This document shows, piece by piece, positions 50,184 to 61,672 of a DNA stretch of 64,000 nt. The position numbers and the translations under genes are program-made. Location of the stretch: contig NC_044277.2 of assembly GCF_004027225.2 (NCBI RefSeq), positions 97,647,552 through 97,711,551 of the forward strand, written 5' to 3'. Each line of letters opens with the position of its first letter. The stretch's first letter is position 1. This DNA is from Strigops habroptila (lineage: Eukaryota; Chordata; Aves; Psittaciformes; Psittacidae). The notes below the pieces were generated by a model that saw only the letters and a list, made by a program, of their open reading frames with translations, was not told where the DNA came from and searched no databases.

Positions 50184-52419
50184 GTGAGGGTTTAGGATTA
50201 GGAAGAAGGAGGTTTAAAATAAACCGAAACGCGGGGTAAATTAGGAAATAAAAAAGGAAAAAAAACCCCCAAACCACCACAAACCGACAAAGCGGATTGA
50301 GCGGCCGTGAGGAGGTCAAAGGTCGGAGGTGAGGAGGAGCCGCCGGTGAGGTGAGGTGAGAGGCACCGGCGAGCGCGATCGGTCCGCGATGGGCACCGCA
50401 GCACCCCTTCCCCCGCTGCCCACCGCCTGCGGCTCGGTTCCCGCCGGGCCTGGGCGCGCGCCGTCCCCCCGGGCAGCGCGCGCGTGGGTGAGGGCAGCGC
50501 GCGCGCCGCCGCGTCCACCCCCTTTTCCCTCCCTCCCGTCCCCCCCAAATTCCCCATCCTGCTCCCCCTTTAACGCCCTTTAACGATCGCCCGCATTCCC
50601 CACCTCTTGCTCCTTAGGGAACCGCGGCCTTCAGGCCTCTCCTCCGCGGAAAGCCTGAAGGGAGGCCCCTCAGCCGGGAATGGGGGGTCCCCTCCCCTGG
50701 TGGGTGTTTTGTATGTGGAATTCGGGGTGCGCAAAGGCGGCTGGTGGGTGCGGAGGGGCCCGCTGGGTCCTTACCCCCCCCCCCCCAGCCTGTGGTGCTT
50801 CAGGTGCCGGTTGGGTTTGGCTGTGGAGTGTGGTGAATATCTTCCTTGTGGTTGCGTTTTGTTTTATAAATGTGTTTTCTAATGAAAGTAATCGAGTGAG
50901 GGTGCAGGCAGAAAGAGCAAATACTAATTTTTCTCGTTAGCAAAGATCAAGGTGCTTTCCCGAGATACGCTGATGAAGTGATTCCCTTCCCTGCTTGGTG
51001 CCTGAGGAGGAAGAAGCAAGTGGTGGTGGTGGGAAGGGAGGGAGGGTCGAGGTTGGGTGCTTGTGCAGAGGAGCTGCTAAGAGTCATGACTGCTCTGCCT
51101 GCCGGAGGATTCCAGAGGAATCAGGATCAAGATAGAGTGTTTACTACTTAGGAAAGTGGGAGTCATCAGGCTGAGGTATTGGTGTGCTGGAGGAGAGCAG
51201 GGAAGGGGGGAAAGTGGGAGGAAGTGTGTCTGAAAGGGATGCAGAAAGTTTTGGTGGGGCTGGTGGGATGGGACTGAATCAGTGAAGGAGGTGAATGAAG
51301 GAAGGAATGAATCACCTGCTGCAGAATCAGAACACGCTTCATAGAAAAGAAGGAAGAAAAATGACTTGCGTATGTGAAGGGGGTGATTGAAACGTGGAGT
51401 AAAATACTCTGCCAGGTTTGTGTGGTGTGTTGGTAGGTCGTGACCGACCTCTTTGGAACCAGAACTGTGCTGCTGCTTTGGTTTTACGGGGACTTCACTG
51501 TGCAGTGACAGTGTGATGCTGCACGTACCTGTCGCTCTGCTAATCACCCTGCTCTGTGGAGTTGGGTTGATATTTAGGGATCAACTTCCTTGCATGAGAC
51601 CAAATGAATGTTTTGAGATTATTTTCTGATATATTGAGCAAGGAGCTGTTTGAATCCTGAAGTGGTGTAGTTGTAGGTTTGTGTTTGGGAGAATCTCAAG
51701 GAAAAAAATGCTGCGTTAGTGCCAAAATTTCCTCAATGCAATGTCTGCTTATTTTCCCAGGGTTGTTGAAAGACAAATTAAGTTTCCTTTCGTGAAAAGG
51801 GCAAAAATGAGGCATGATCTCACTCTTTGTGAAGCCCAGAACTGTTATGACAGTGTGCTAGTGTGATAAATTTAGGATTACACGAGCTGTTGTGTAATGC
51901 AGAAAGGAGATTACCTGGCTCGAATTCAGAAGAAAGGAAACCACCCTGGGATTTTCATTGAACGTGTGACACAGTGAGAGCTGTGCTGTTGGCCCCTGAG
52001 TCCTTCCACCAGAACAGTTCCTCTTGGTATTTCCAGTTATAAAGCTTAACTCACTGCAGTGCCATTTATTTGTCTAAATATGATTCAAATCAAAGATCAA
52101 AGAGGAATCAGGTTTCATCTCAGGAGCATTAAGTTTTTGAAGTGTCAAAATCTCAGGGATGTATGAATTTGTCAAGCATTCAGCTGTTGAGGTCTTCAAT
52201 GTTACTTTCATTCAGGGGGTTGCTAGGCCTGGCTGTTGTCAGAGTTCGTATTATTGTGTGTAGAAAAGTTTTGTTTTGTTGTGTTTTCCCCTCTGTGATG
52301 AGCAGAGTTTAAAAAATAGAATAAGTACAGTTTGACACACAAATATAGTTTTACCTCTGTATAGTGGAATGCAGTAGGTAACGAGTGGAAGCGGAGCAGC
52401 AACGGTACAGCAGTTTTAG

Positions 52420-52713
52420 CAGATCTTTTATAGGAGCAGGTAGTGACAGGACAACGGGAACGGTTTTAAACTGACAGAGGGGAGATTTAGATGAGATCTG
52501 AGGCAGAAGTTCTTCCCTGTGAGGGTGGTGAGGCCCTGGCACAGGTTGCCCAGAGAAGCTGTGGCTGCCCCATCCCTGGCAGTGTTCAAGGCCAGGTTGG
52601 ACGGGGCTTGGAGCAACCTGCTCTAGTGGAAGGTGCCCCTGCCTGTGGCAGGGGGATGGAGCTGGAGGAGCTTTAAGGTCCCTTCAACCCAAACTGTTCT
52701 AGGATTCTATGAT
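52420..52713 (+). mobile_element. CR1 LINE 3' fragment, sense
   Basis: It runs from about TATAGGAGCAGGTAGTGACA through ACTGACAGAGGGGAGATTTA to CTAGGATTCTATGATC. It is of the GGACGGGGCTTGG type. Confidence 0.92.
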
Positions 52714-55339
52714 CTTGTGACCTGGGAATCCTCCTTTCTATTCTCACTGTGACTGACTTCCTATGCCACGCTCGTGGAACTGACTTTGACTGACTTTCCA
52801 GGGAGCTGCAGGCAGCTCTCTCCCATTTTACAGAAGACTTTCTCCATCGTGCTGTGGCAGCATGGAGGCCTGACGATGAGCAGCACAATCCTCTGGTGGT
52901 GTGGTGCTGCATGAGCAAGGAGGAACTGAGGGCGCGTGGCATGAGGAACTTAAGTCTTGAGTATAAAACGAGATTGGAGATAGATGTAGACTGAGCTTTA
53001 CAAGCATTCCTTAGCTGTGATATCTCGTGTTATAATTTATTTGAAGCTTATATGGTGCATTAAAGGGTGAGAAGGAAAGGTCTGAAGGAACTTCCACTGG
53101 GCAGTTCTGTGGCAGTGCAGCCTTCTGTTTCAATGTCTGTAAGCTATTACTGTTCACAACCAAAACACCAAAAAGAAGGTGGAGGAATGGGGGCTTAAAG
53201 GTGGTTGTCTTCAAGTTAGTCTTTTAATTTGTGTCCTTAGGTGAGGACATAGCCCTGGTGTTTCCGAATAGCTGGTGTCTTTTCTGAATAACTGGGTTTC
53301 CTTGGGAAGAGAATAAAATTCTAAGGCTCCTGCCAATGAAAGAGTGAGTTTCAGCTCAGTGAGAGCATGGTGGTGAACAAGGAGGCGAGGAGGGTTGCAT
53401 TGCTTTGGTAAAAAACTGAATTAATCTTGTATGGGCCATTGTGATAAAGATGCCATGGGAATAATAGTTGGTTTGTTTTCAAAAGACAATGTCCGAGTCA
53501 GACTTTCAGACTCGTTGTCTAACAGGGTAGTTTTGGGATTGTTTCATTGTTGGGAAGAAAGAGCTTAGTGATTTGCTGATCCTGGGTTTCTAACTGGTGA
53601 GTATTAGAAAGAAAAATATTTAGTTCTGTGTGATGCTAGAGATGACAAAAGCTTCCTTCTGGGATATGGGAACTCCTGCTAGTTTGCTAATTCAGCCTTA
53701 CCAAATGTTACTTCTGTAACCTAGAACCTGCTGAAAATCAACCCCGGGCAAGCGAGTCACCTTACAGGTGCTTGTGTTCCCTTGTGCCTTTACAAGCCTG
53801 AACGATCTCAAAGCGCAGACTCCTTTATGATGGAAACTTTTCTGATTAAAGGTTTGGTGCTTTTATTTTTGAGGGGACAATGCAGGGAAATACATGCCGA
53901 AATGTATGTCTCTAATTTTTGCTTTCTGTTTCATCGACTAAGCGATCAGAGCTGTGTTCATCATCTCCCTTATCTCTGTTACTGTGAGCATCCTGCCTGT
54001 GAGAGGATCCCTCTTAAGTAGGTGACTGACACAGCCAAAACTTCCCAGCATCAGTGGGTCAGAGTGAAAACACCACTAAAGCTTTAATGTCTGGGAGTTG
54101 TAGAAGGGGGTCTGTGTGGAAAAGGAAGTGTGTTTCCCTGGAAAGCCACAGGTAGACTTCTCTTTTTCTGCCAAAACCCAGAAGTTTCAAAACCCTTTGC
54201 TTGACAGCTGACAGATGGTACCCAACTGGTACCACACAAACGAAGTCCTTTGGAAATGGAAGACTTTTGTTTTATATGTTTCCACAGCGTATTTTTCAGG
54301 AAAGCAATAGTACTTAACACATAAACTTGGTTTGATCAAACTCTAGTTAGTCAGTCGGGAAAGTCCTGCCAGTCTTTGTTACAGTGGAGTATTTTTAATG
54401 TGACAGAGCGGCTTACTCAGAAGTGATTTTTGAGGCTTTTTAAGGGGAAATTTTCTTCAAGGAGGCAAATTGACCCAATGTAGGCTGTGATCTTGGTAAA
54501 CCAAAAATACTACTGTGGCATCAACAGCGATGGCCAAAGCAATGAAAATGGTGGTGAAAATTAGTGATGATGCAAAAGTTGCAATGAACATAGGTGGTTC
54601 AAGCCCCTTCTGGCAATGTAGATTTCAGCAGAAGGAGAGTACCTGTAAAAGCTCTTGTGCCCTTCCTCTGCTGAAATCAGAGCCAGAACCAGTGTCTGCA
54701 CAGCGGAGGGACTGCGCCTTTGCATGGGGAGGTGGAGCAGTACGTGGAAAATGCAGGAGCTTGCTAGAAGTGTTTACATAGACGTGGTTTACCTGGGAAG
54801 GGTTTCAGAAACATGCTACATCGGTAGCACCCAGGGCTGCAGTGGCGACCTGACCATCAGCAGCGGTGGTGTGGCTGCTAATGAGTCAGGTGTCCTTTTG
54901 AGGAGTATGTTTGCCTGTTATGGGTATGTCTGAAAATGTTATTGCCTGCTTTAACTTTCCTGTAAAACTGTTGCATGAAGTGTGGATGTTAACCATTTAT
55001 TGTGGCACAATCTCTTAAAAAATAGTTGCAGCAGAAGGTGTTATTCAGATATACAGACAAGACCATCTATTTGAGAAATAAAAGTGAAAACCATACAGTC
55101 AGGATGTATGGGCCTAAATTAAATAGGCTTTTGTTTTAAAGACAGGTTATTAACCACTAATTCGTATTTCTGTCCCAAAGGAGAGTTTTGAATCAGGAAA
55201 TGTATCCTTTGCGGGGAAAGGAGCCCTAGCTATAGATAAAGAATCAGGAAAGAAGTCATGCTCGGTTCAGATACTTGGTTGATGAGGTAAATGAGTAACT
55301 GCAGCAGCAGAACTGTTGAGGGAAAAAAAAAGACTGAGC

Positions 55340-55798
55340 ATCCCCACTACAGTCCTGTGTCCAGCTCTGGAGCACCCAACGAAAGAAAGATGTGGAGCTG
55401 TTGGAGCGAGTCCAGAGGAGGACATGAGGATGCTCCAAGGGCTGGAGCACCTCTGCTATGGAGACAGGCTGAGAGAGCTGGGCTTGTTCAGCCTGGAGAA
55501 GAGAAGGCTCCAAGGACACCTTAGAGCAGCTTCCAGTACATAAAAGGGCCGACAAGAAAGCTGGAGAGGGGCTTTTGACAAAGGCAGGTAGGGACAGGAC
55601 AAGGGGGAATGGCTTTAAACTGACAGAGAGGTTGCCCAGAGAAGCTGTGGCTGCCCCATCCCTGGCAGTGTTCAAGGCCAGGTTGGACGGGGCTTGGAGC
55701 AACCTGCTCTAGTGGAAGGTGTCCCTGCCCATGGCAGGGGGTTGGAACTGGATGAGGTTTATGGTCCCTTCCAACCCAAACCAGTCTCTGATTCTGTG
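55340..55798 (+). mobile_element. CR1 LINE with a small internal deletion, sense
   Basis: It starts at CCCCACTACAGTCCTGTGTC (ORF2 tail) and ends at GTCTCTGATTCTGTG. About 75 bp between AAACTGACAGAGA and GGTTGCCCAGAGAAGC are missing relative to sister copies. Confidence 0.92.
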
Positions 55799-56555
55799 TG
55801 TCACTGAAACTGAAGTGTTCAATACCTTTTGACGGTTACTGAAGACCACAGTCAGCCGGTGAGCAACTAAATGCTAATGACAGACTAGAAAAAATGAAGA
55901 GCAGGTTTGCAGCAGTCATTTAAGTGAGATATTTTTGTCTATATGTACTTAAAGTACAGCCTAAAAAAAACCCCTTAAAAGCTTTAGTAGGCGTCTTTTT
56001 AGAAATGGAAAATAGGTGATGTTTTGAAAGACTGGAGAAGAGCGAGCGGTTTCTGTAGCTGAAAGGGTGGGAAGAAGAGAATCGGGAGTAGCAGACACCT
56101 CAAAATCCTGCAGCAAGTAACCAACTGATTTATAAGCACCTGCAAGATTATAGGGGGCATGTACCAGCCAGCACTGGCTTGCCACAGGTACTTCCTTGGC
56201 AAAACGAGTTTACTTCTTTCTAGGATAAGGTGTCAGCTCTGTTCCTGGCTGGGAAGCAAAAGCTTCCACGTATCTGGAAGTCAGTGAGCTTTTGATTTTT
56301 GTCCTAGTGAGATTCTCAAGAAGGTGAGATTTAAAAAAATAAAAAAAGCCTGAGGAGGTGCCACAGCATGATGGATACAGACATGGTTCGGTGAACATAC
56401 TCCAAGTACCAGTAAAGCTCTCGTTAAAACAGCAGGCTGGACTGAAGGGTTACGGTGAGGACTCCAGGTTTTCATTCCTGTCTGACGTGGTAGAACAGAC
56501 TTCAAGTGGTAAATAGCACAAAGCAGGGAAGGACTACAAATATGCTATATGACAA

Positions 56556-56675
56556 CCAATTTCTTACTCCCCGAGTGGTCCACCTGTCAAATCCATGCCT
56601 CTCCAGTTTATAGACAAGGATATTGTGTGTTACAATGTCAAATGCTTTCCACAAGTCCATGTAGATCATCCAAAA
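56556..56675 (-). mobile_element. CR1 ORF2 fragment, antisense
   Basis: The + strand carries CCGAGTGGTCCACCTGTCAA, ATCCATGCCTCTCCAGTTTA, ATGTCAAATGCTTTCC and AAGTCCATGTAGAT, the complement of a conserved CR1 reverse-transcriptase segment. Confidence 0.75.
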
Positions 56676-57789
56676 GCACTGTACATATTTTGTATCACAA
56701 AGAAGAGGTGTGGGCTCAGATGTTAAACTCGATCTTGCAGAGAGGTGTAGAAAAGGGCATTAGTAGAAACAGTAGCCATAGCACAAAGAGGAACATGCTG
56801 CAGGTTTGTGCTGGGTGAGCTGTTAGTGTGCTCCTCTCATAGATCTCGCAAGAATCCCTGCAGTGGTATTTAATCTGCAGTGCTGGTTACAGAATGAGCC
56901 AGGCAGTTGACATTGTGTTCAGGAGGAAGTACAAGTCTAGGCACAGCTACTTCATATTACGACGATGGAGTTTAAGACGTACAAGAAGGTAAATACCCTA
57001 TAATTAACACTTGGATTTCATATTACTGTTATGGACATGGATTTTCTTCAGGCTTAGGAAATTTTACGGTATGGGTTTAAGGTGTCTGATGAGTGCACCA
57101 TAGAGACAAGGTATATCCTAAAAAAGGTCAGAGATGCTCTTTGCTGGTTACTGTTTGTATGCTGGAGTTAGTTTCTCTGCAGCTGGCGTCAGGAACTTCC
57201 CGAGCAGCTAGGGGGTGAAAAGTTGATAGAATTCCTCAGTGCCTGTGGAGGTGAAAGGTGGATTTGCAGTAGCTGGATGTGATGGAAAAGCCCTGATGTG
57301 TAACTGAACATGGATGTTGCATCAGTCTTTGGTATTTTTAGGAGAAAGCGATTCCCTAGCCATTTGTCATAAAGCAGCTACATGGATAAACAAAAAGAAG
57401 CACATTCTTACAAGAGAGATCACGTGAGATGCATTGCATAAGGCCAGCTGTGGGTCAGCCTGGTGGCCTGTTTAGGTCAGTATCTGGTTTCTGAGTGTGG
57501 ACAGTATTCAGTGCAGGGGAAGAGTGTGCAAACAAGACAAGTATGTTGGATCCTGGCAGCCAGTTCAAGAGAAGTGGCTTGTGGCCGAGGGGTTTCTCAA
57601 GCCAAAAGTTTGTCTGTTGCTTCTTTAACCTGTGTGACATGGACAGTGACCTGGGATAGGGCTTTCCTCAGGTTAACTGAGTGTTTATTTTGAGCTGCTG
57701 CTTTATTGGTTCATCTGATGCTGAATTATTCTTGTCTGAAAGAGGCAGCCCTCCCCCGTTCAGCTTCCTCTGATCACCTCTGTTAGAGA

Positions 57790-58560
57790 CATCTGTTGTA
57801 TCCATTTGCTGCTGAAACCTTTTCCAGAGCGAAAAGTCTTCCCATGCTTTTTTATTTTATGGAAGCTGCTCTGTATCTTTGATCATCCTTGTGAACTTCT
57901 CTGTACCTTTTATAATTCTTCTGCTTGCCCTTTTTGAGATGAGGAGGCAGAATGACCAGAACTGTGTTACAGCAATTAGGCTGTGCATAGCACAGATTTA
58001 TGTATCAACGTAATGATCTCTGTTTTTTCCCCCTTCCATTCTTGACAATTGCTAATACACAGTTTGCTTTTTCTGACTGCATTGAGTACGCGTTTTCAGA
58101 GAGTTAATGATTAGCACCCCAGGATCTTGTTCATGAGAACATGAGAATGCATTCCTGTGTACCTAACATTATTACCTAACATTATTAACATTATTTTCTC
58201 CGTATGCATCACCTACCATTCGTAGGCATTGAACTTGATCTGTCATTTTTGCTACCTGGTCATTTGCTATCTGGAATTATTTCTGCCAGCTCTTCAGTCC
58301 CCCTGATCTTTGCCATCATGAAAGAGGCAACTGAAAGTGTTATTTATGTCAACATTGCACCTTTTTTCCAGGGAAGTTGTAAATATGTCTAACAGCACCA
58401 TTCCCTGTGGGACTGTCTGATTAAAAGAATCACACTTGTGTTATAAAGTCCTCTGTAAGGAGTTTTCTGGAACATGTTTCTAGTAGTCTAGGCAGTCTTC
58501 CTGGATCATATCTGATCTATGTGCTTGTTTATTCCCCTGGAGAAGTCAAGCTAACAGATT
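57790..58560 (-). mobile_element. Ancient CR1-like ORF2 relic, antisense
   Basis: Ordered words such as ACCAGAACTGTGTTACAGCA, GCACAGATTTATGTATC, TTTGCTTTTTCTGACTGC, CACCCCAGGATCTTG, GCATTGAACTTGATCTGTCA and GACTGTCTGATTAAAAG follow the layout of old reptile CR1s read in antisense. Divergence is high and many indels are likely. Confidence 0.5.
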
Positions 58561-59697
58561 TGTGAAGCTGACACCTTCCATCTCTTCTTCTATGGTTTTC
58601 TGTTCTCTTTATGTTCTCCCTCTATTCAGATCTATTCTGATCATCTGTTGGCCCTACAACCTCTCTGCAGGACTTGCTGCTTATAATGTCTGAGTTACCA
58701 TTTATTATTCGTTCTTAATGCCCCTTCCCAGCAGCTCCTCAGGCTCCTTTTAGACCTGCTGTGCAATGTTCTCATACACAGTGTGCAAGAACCTCTTATT
58801 TTCCTCATTTGGGCAGGTCTTCAACTCTTTGCTGATTTTTATTTTTGATACGTGACAGGCACTTCTTCCGAGCTTCCTCTCAGTAGCCTCTGTCACCTCA
58901 GACATCTTCCTCTTCTAATTCCCCTTCAGGTTTTTTTTAAACACACTTTTTAATGTAGGTTTCTCCCCCCACTCCTTTTTTTTCACCTTTGCTGTTATGC
59001 AAAGCAGTGGGTTTTTATTTGAGACTCTGTTATCTGTGGAAAGATATAACTTCAGCTGTCAAATGAGATTTTCTGTAAAAGCAGAGCCGCTGTCCAAACC
59101 TGCTTCTGTGTGCTTTGCTCATTGGGAGTTCTAAATACAGAGTTAATTCCAGTACTCCTTAGGTCTGATCCCATTGAAGTGGTGCCATGCGTGAAGGAAA
59201 TCAGACCTAATGCTGTCTGACCAGTTGAGAGCTCGAATCTTTGCTCTTTTTAATTTCTGTTGAACCTTGTAAGGAATCACACCACAGCCTGGTCCTGCCG
59301 TGAGCATGCTGGTGCGGAGAAGTGTACTAAAGCCACCACCCATGCACCGAGCTTGGGTGAGTGGTACCAGCTACAGAACTAACCATAAGGCAAAAATAAC
59401 ATTGGAAGACCCTTTAGTGGACTGAATAATAATGAATTTGTGTTGATCTTACTGATGGAGAAGTTCAGTGTAAGCTGACCAGTGTGGTGGATGGCAAGTC
59501 CTGAACTTGATTTTCTTTTTGGATAAAATGAAAGAATTGCCACTTTAGAGGTTGGTACAGTCTTCACCAGTAGAAGGGGAGGAGGTTTATGAGGCATTTG
59601 AAAAAGTCTTTCTCAAAAGACATTCTAACTACTGTTGTTTAAAGTTTGTGTACTGCATGGCACTTGAGAGGTTATAACCTTTCCGAAACTCCTTGTA

Positions 59698-60138
59698 GAA
59701 TCATAGACTCATGGAATGGCTTGGGTTGGAAAGGACCTTAAGACCCTCTAGTTCCAACCCCCCTGCCATGGGCAGGGACACCTCACACTAGACCATGTTG
59801 CCCAAGGCTCTGTCCAACCTGGCCTTGAACACTGCCAGGGATGGAGCATTTGCTACCTCTTTGGGCAGCCTGTTCCAGTGCCTCACCACCCTCACAGTAA
59901 AGAACTTCTTTCTTACATCTAATCTGAACTTCCCCTGTTTAAGTTTAAACCTGTTACCCCTTGTCCTATCACTACAGTCCCTGATGAAGAGTCCCTCTCT
60001 GGCATCCTTATGGGCCCCCTTCAGATACTGGAAGGCTGCTATGAGGTCTCCACGCAGCTTCTCTTCTCCAGGCTGAACAATCCCAGCTTTCTCAGCCTGT
60101 CTTCACATGGGAAGTGCTCCAGCCCCCTGATCATCCTT
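59698..60138 (-). mobile_element. CR1 LINE 3' part, antisense, older subfamily
   Basis: From AGAATCATAGACTCATGGAA through CCTGCCATGGGCAGGGACAC and CCTCACCACCCTCACAGTAA to CTCCAGCCCCCTGATCATCC. Compared with the young sense copies it has the ancestral-looking TAGACCATGTTGCCC and CTTCTTTCTTACATCTAATC forms. Confidence 0.92.
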
Positions 60139-61279
60139 AAAGTAGTTTTAATTAAAGTATTAGAACTGTGGACTATTTCTCTAAATAAATGTCTATTTTC
60201 TATAGTAAAAAAATCAAGAATTACGTTAAAAGCCAAACACTACAGTATGATTTGTCTCTTTTGCTGCCTTATCTCATAAGAGTAGGAGGTTAATACTCTG
60301 TTGCCAAAGGCCTGGCAAAAATGTGACATTGTGGTTGCACTTTTAAAATTAAGTTACAGCTGAAACTGATAGATTGTTATTGTGGAAAAAATCCACCTTA
60401 GCTAGAAATTCTCCCAGTAGTTCACTGGCAGATAAAGCAGCTGATTTCTGGAGGGCTTCAAGACTTGGCCCAGTTGAGAATTGACATCCTGCTGGGCATG
60501 CTGCTCATTAGAAAAGCACCTTCTAGTGAAACTGTGAAAAAATGTTTAGTGTGTATCTTCCTCATATTTACAATAGCAGCTTTTGAATTGTGATTCTTGA
60601 TTTTATATTTCACAGTATTTTTTTTTATTTTAATGGAATCAGTATAATTTACTTTCCTTTTACAGAGTGGGGAGAAATGAGCCTAGAGAGGACAAGTCTT
60701 TTGTCCAAAATCTGCTCGGAAGCTTAGTGCCAACAGTGGGAATTTAATTTGGGCATTCTCTCTGTGGTGCCTATCCCACATCTCTAGGTCAACCCTCATC
60801 CTAACAGATTTTGCAGGTTTTCTATTGTGTGTCTCAGTGCTTGCCCTGTGCGAGATATATACTATTTCTGAAATTGTAATAAATTGTGGTAAAACAGTCT
60901 AAAGCTGTATTTTAAGGGAGAAGCTGGCGCATATGAGCATGTTTCTTGCTGTGTAGTAAATTGTAAGTGGAGACCACATCGTTGCTAACAAGAACGAGGT
61001 TGGGCAAGAACTCTGTGGTCAGGAAGGAGAGATGGGGAAATGTGTTCTTGTCTTTGGTAGGCTGTCGGTGTACTTAAAAAGTGAGTAAGCTTCCTGTGGC
61101 TGGATGCAGAAAGAAGAGTGAACTTTGAAGTTGTAGGCTTTTTTTTTTTCCTAAATTTAGATGCTTTCTATTTTTGTTATATATCCCAAACTTCTGTATT
61201 TTATGGTTCTTCATGTGGAACATCCTGTCATTTCATCCACACCAGTAAGGTGGTTCTAGCACTGTTGGAAGGTTGGGTG

Positions 61280-61672
61280 GAGACTGGATTGAGAGCAGCC
61301 CTGAGGAGAAGGACTTGGGGGGGTTGGTCACTGAGAAGCTCCCCATGACCCGGCTGCAGTGTGCGCTTGAGCCCAGAAACCAACCGTGTCCTGGGCTGCA
61401 TCACCAGCAGCGTGACCAGCAGGTCGAGGGAGGGGATTCTCCCCCTCTGCTCCACTCTGGTGAGACCCCCCCTGCAGTCCTGCAGCCAGCTCTGGGGCAA
61501 CAGCATAAGAAGGACGTGGAGCTGTTGGAGTGAGTCCAGAGGAGGCCACAAAGATGCTCTGAGGGCTGGAGCACCTCTGCTCTGGAGACAGGCTGAGAGA
61601 GCTGGGCTTGTTCAGCTGGAGAAGAGAAGGCTCCGGGGGCACCTTAGAGCAGCTTCCAGTGCCTAAAGGGGC
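61280..61672 (+). mobile_element. CR1 LINE ORF2 tail, 3'-truncated, sense
   Basis: It begins at about GACTGGATTGAGAGCAGCCC, reads ACCGTGTCCTGGGCTGCATC and CAGGTCGAGGGAGG, and stops at CCAGTGCCTAAAGGGGCTGA. The whole 3' UTR and terminal repeats are missing. Confidence 0.92.

Larger units (their letters stand above)
49900..50800 (+). promoter_or_regulatory. SCAP: CpG-island promoter, probably of SCAP
   Basis: The island contains repeated Sp/KLF-type GC boxes on the + strand (GGGGGCGTGACC, GGGGGCGTGTCC, GGGGGCGTGGCC) at about 49,995-50,070 and no TATA box. SCAP is the next gene in the conserved order and on the same strand. The gene identity is therefore from synteny, since no SCAP coding exon lies in the window. 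Confidence 0.5.

Noticed and set aside
56880-56990. Possible SCAP coding exon near 56,900 (splice-like AAGGTAAATA)
   Set aside because: The translation does not resemble the SCAP N-terminus, and no convincing pyrimidine tract precedes it.
4256-61642. A recurring protein-like family beginning MLQAPSNLALNTARDGA on several minus-strand frames
   Set aside because: It is the antisense translation of the CR1 3' UTR, present at every young CR1 copy. It is a repeat artefact, not a gene family.
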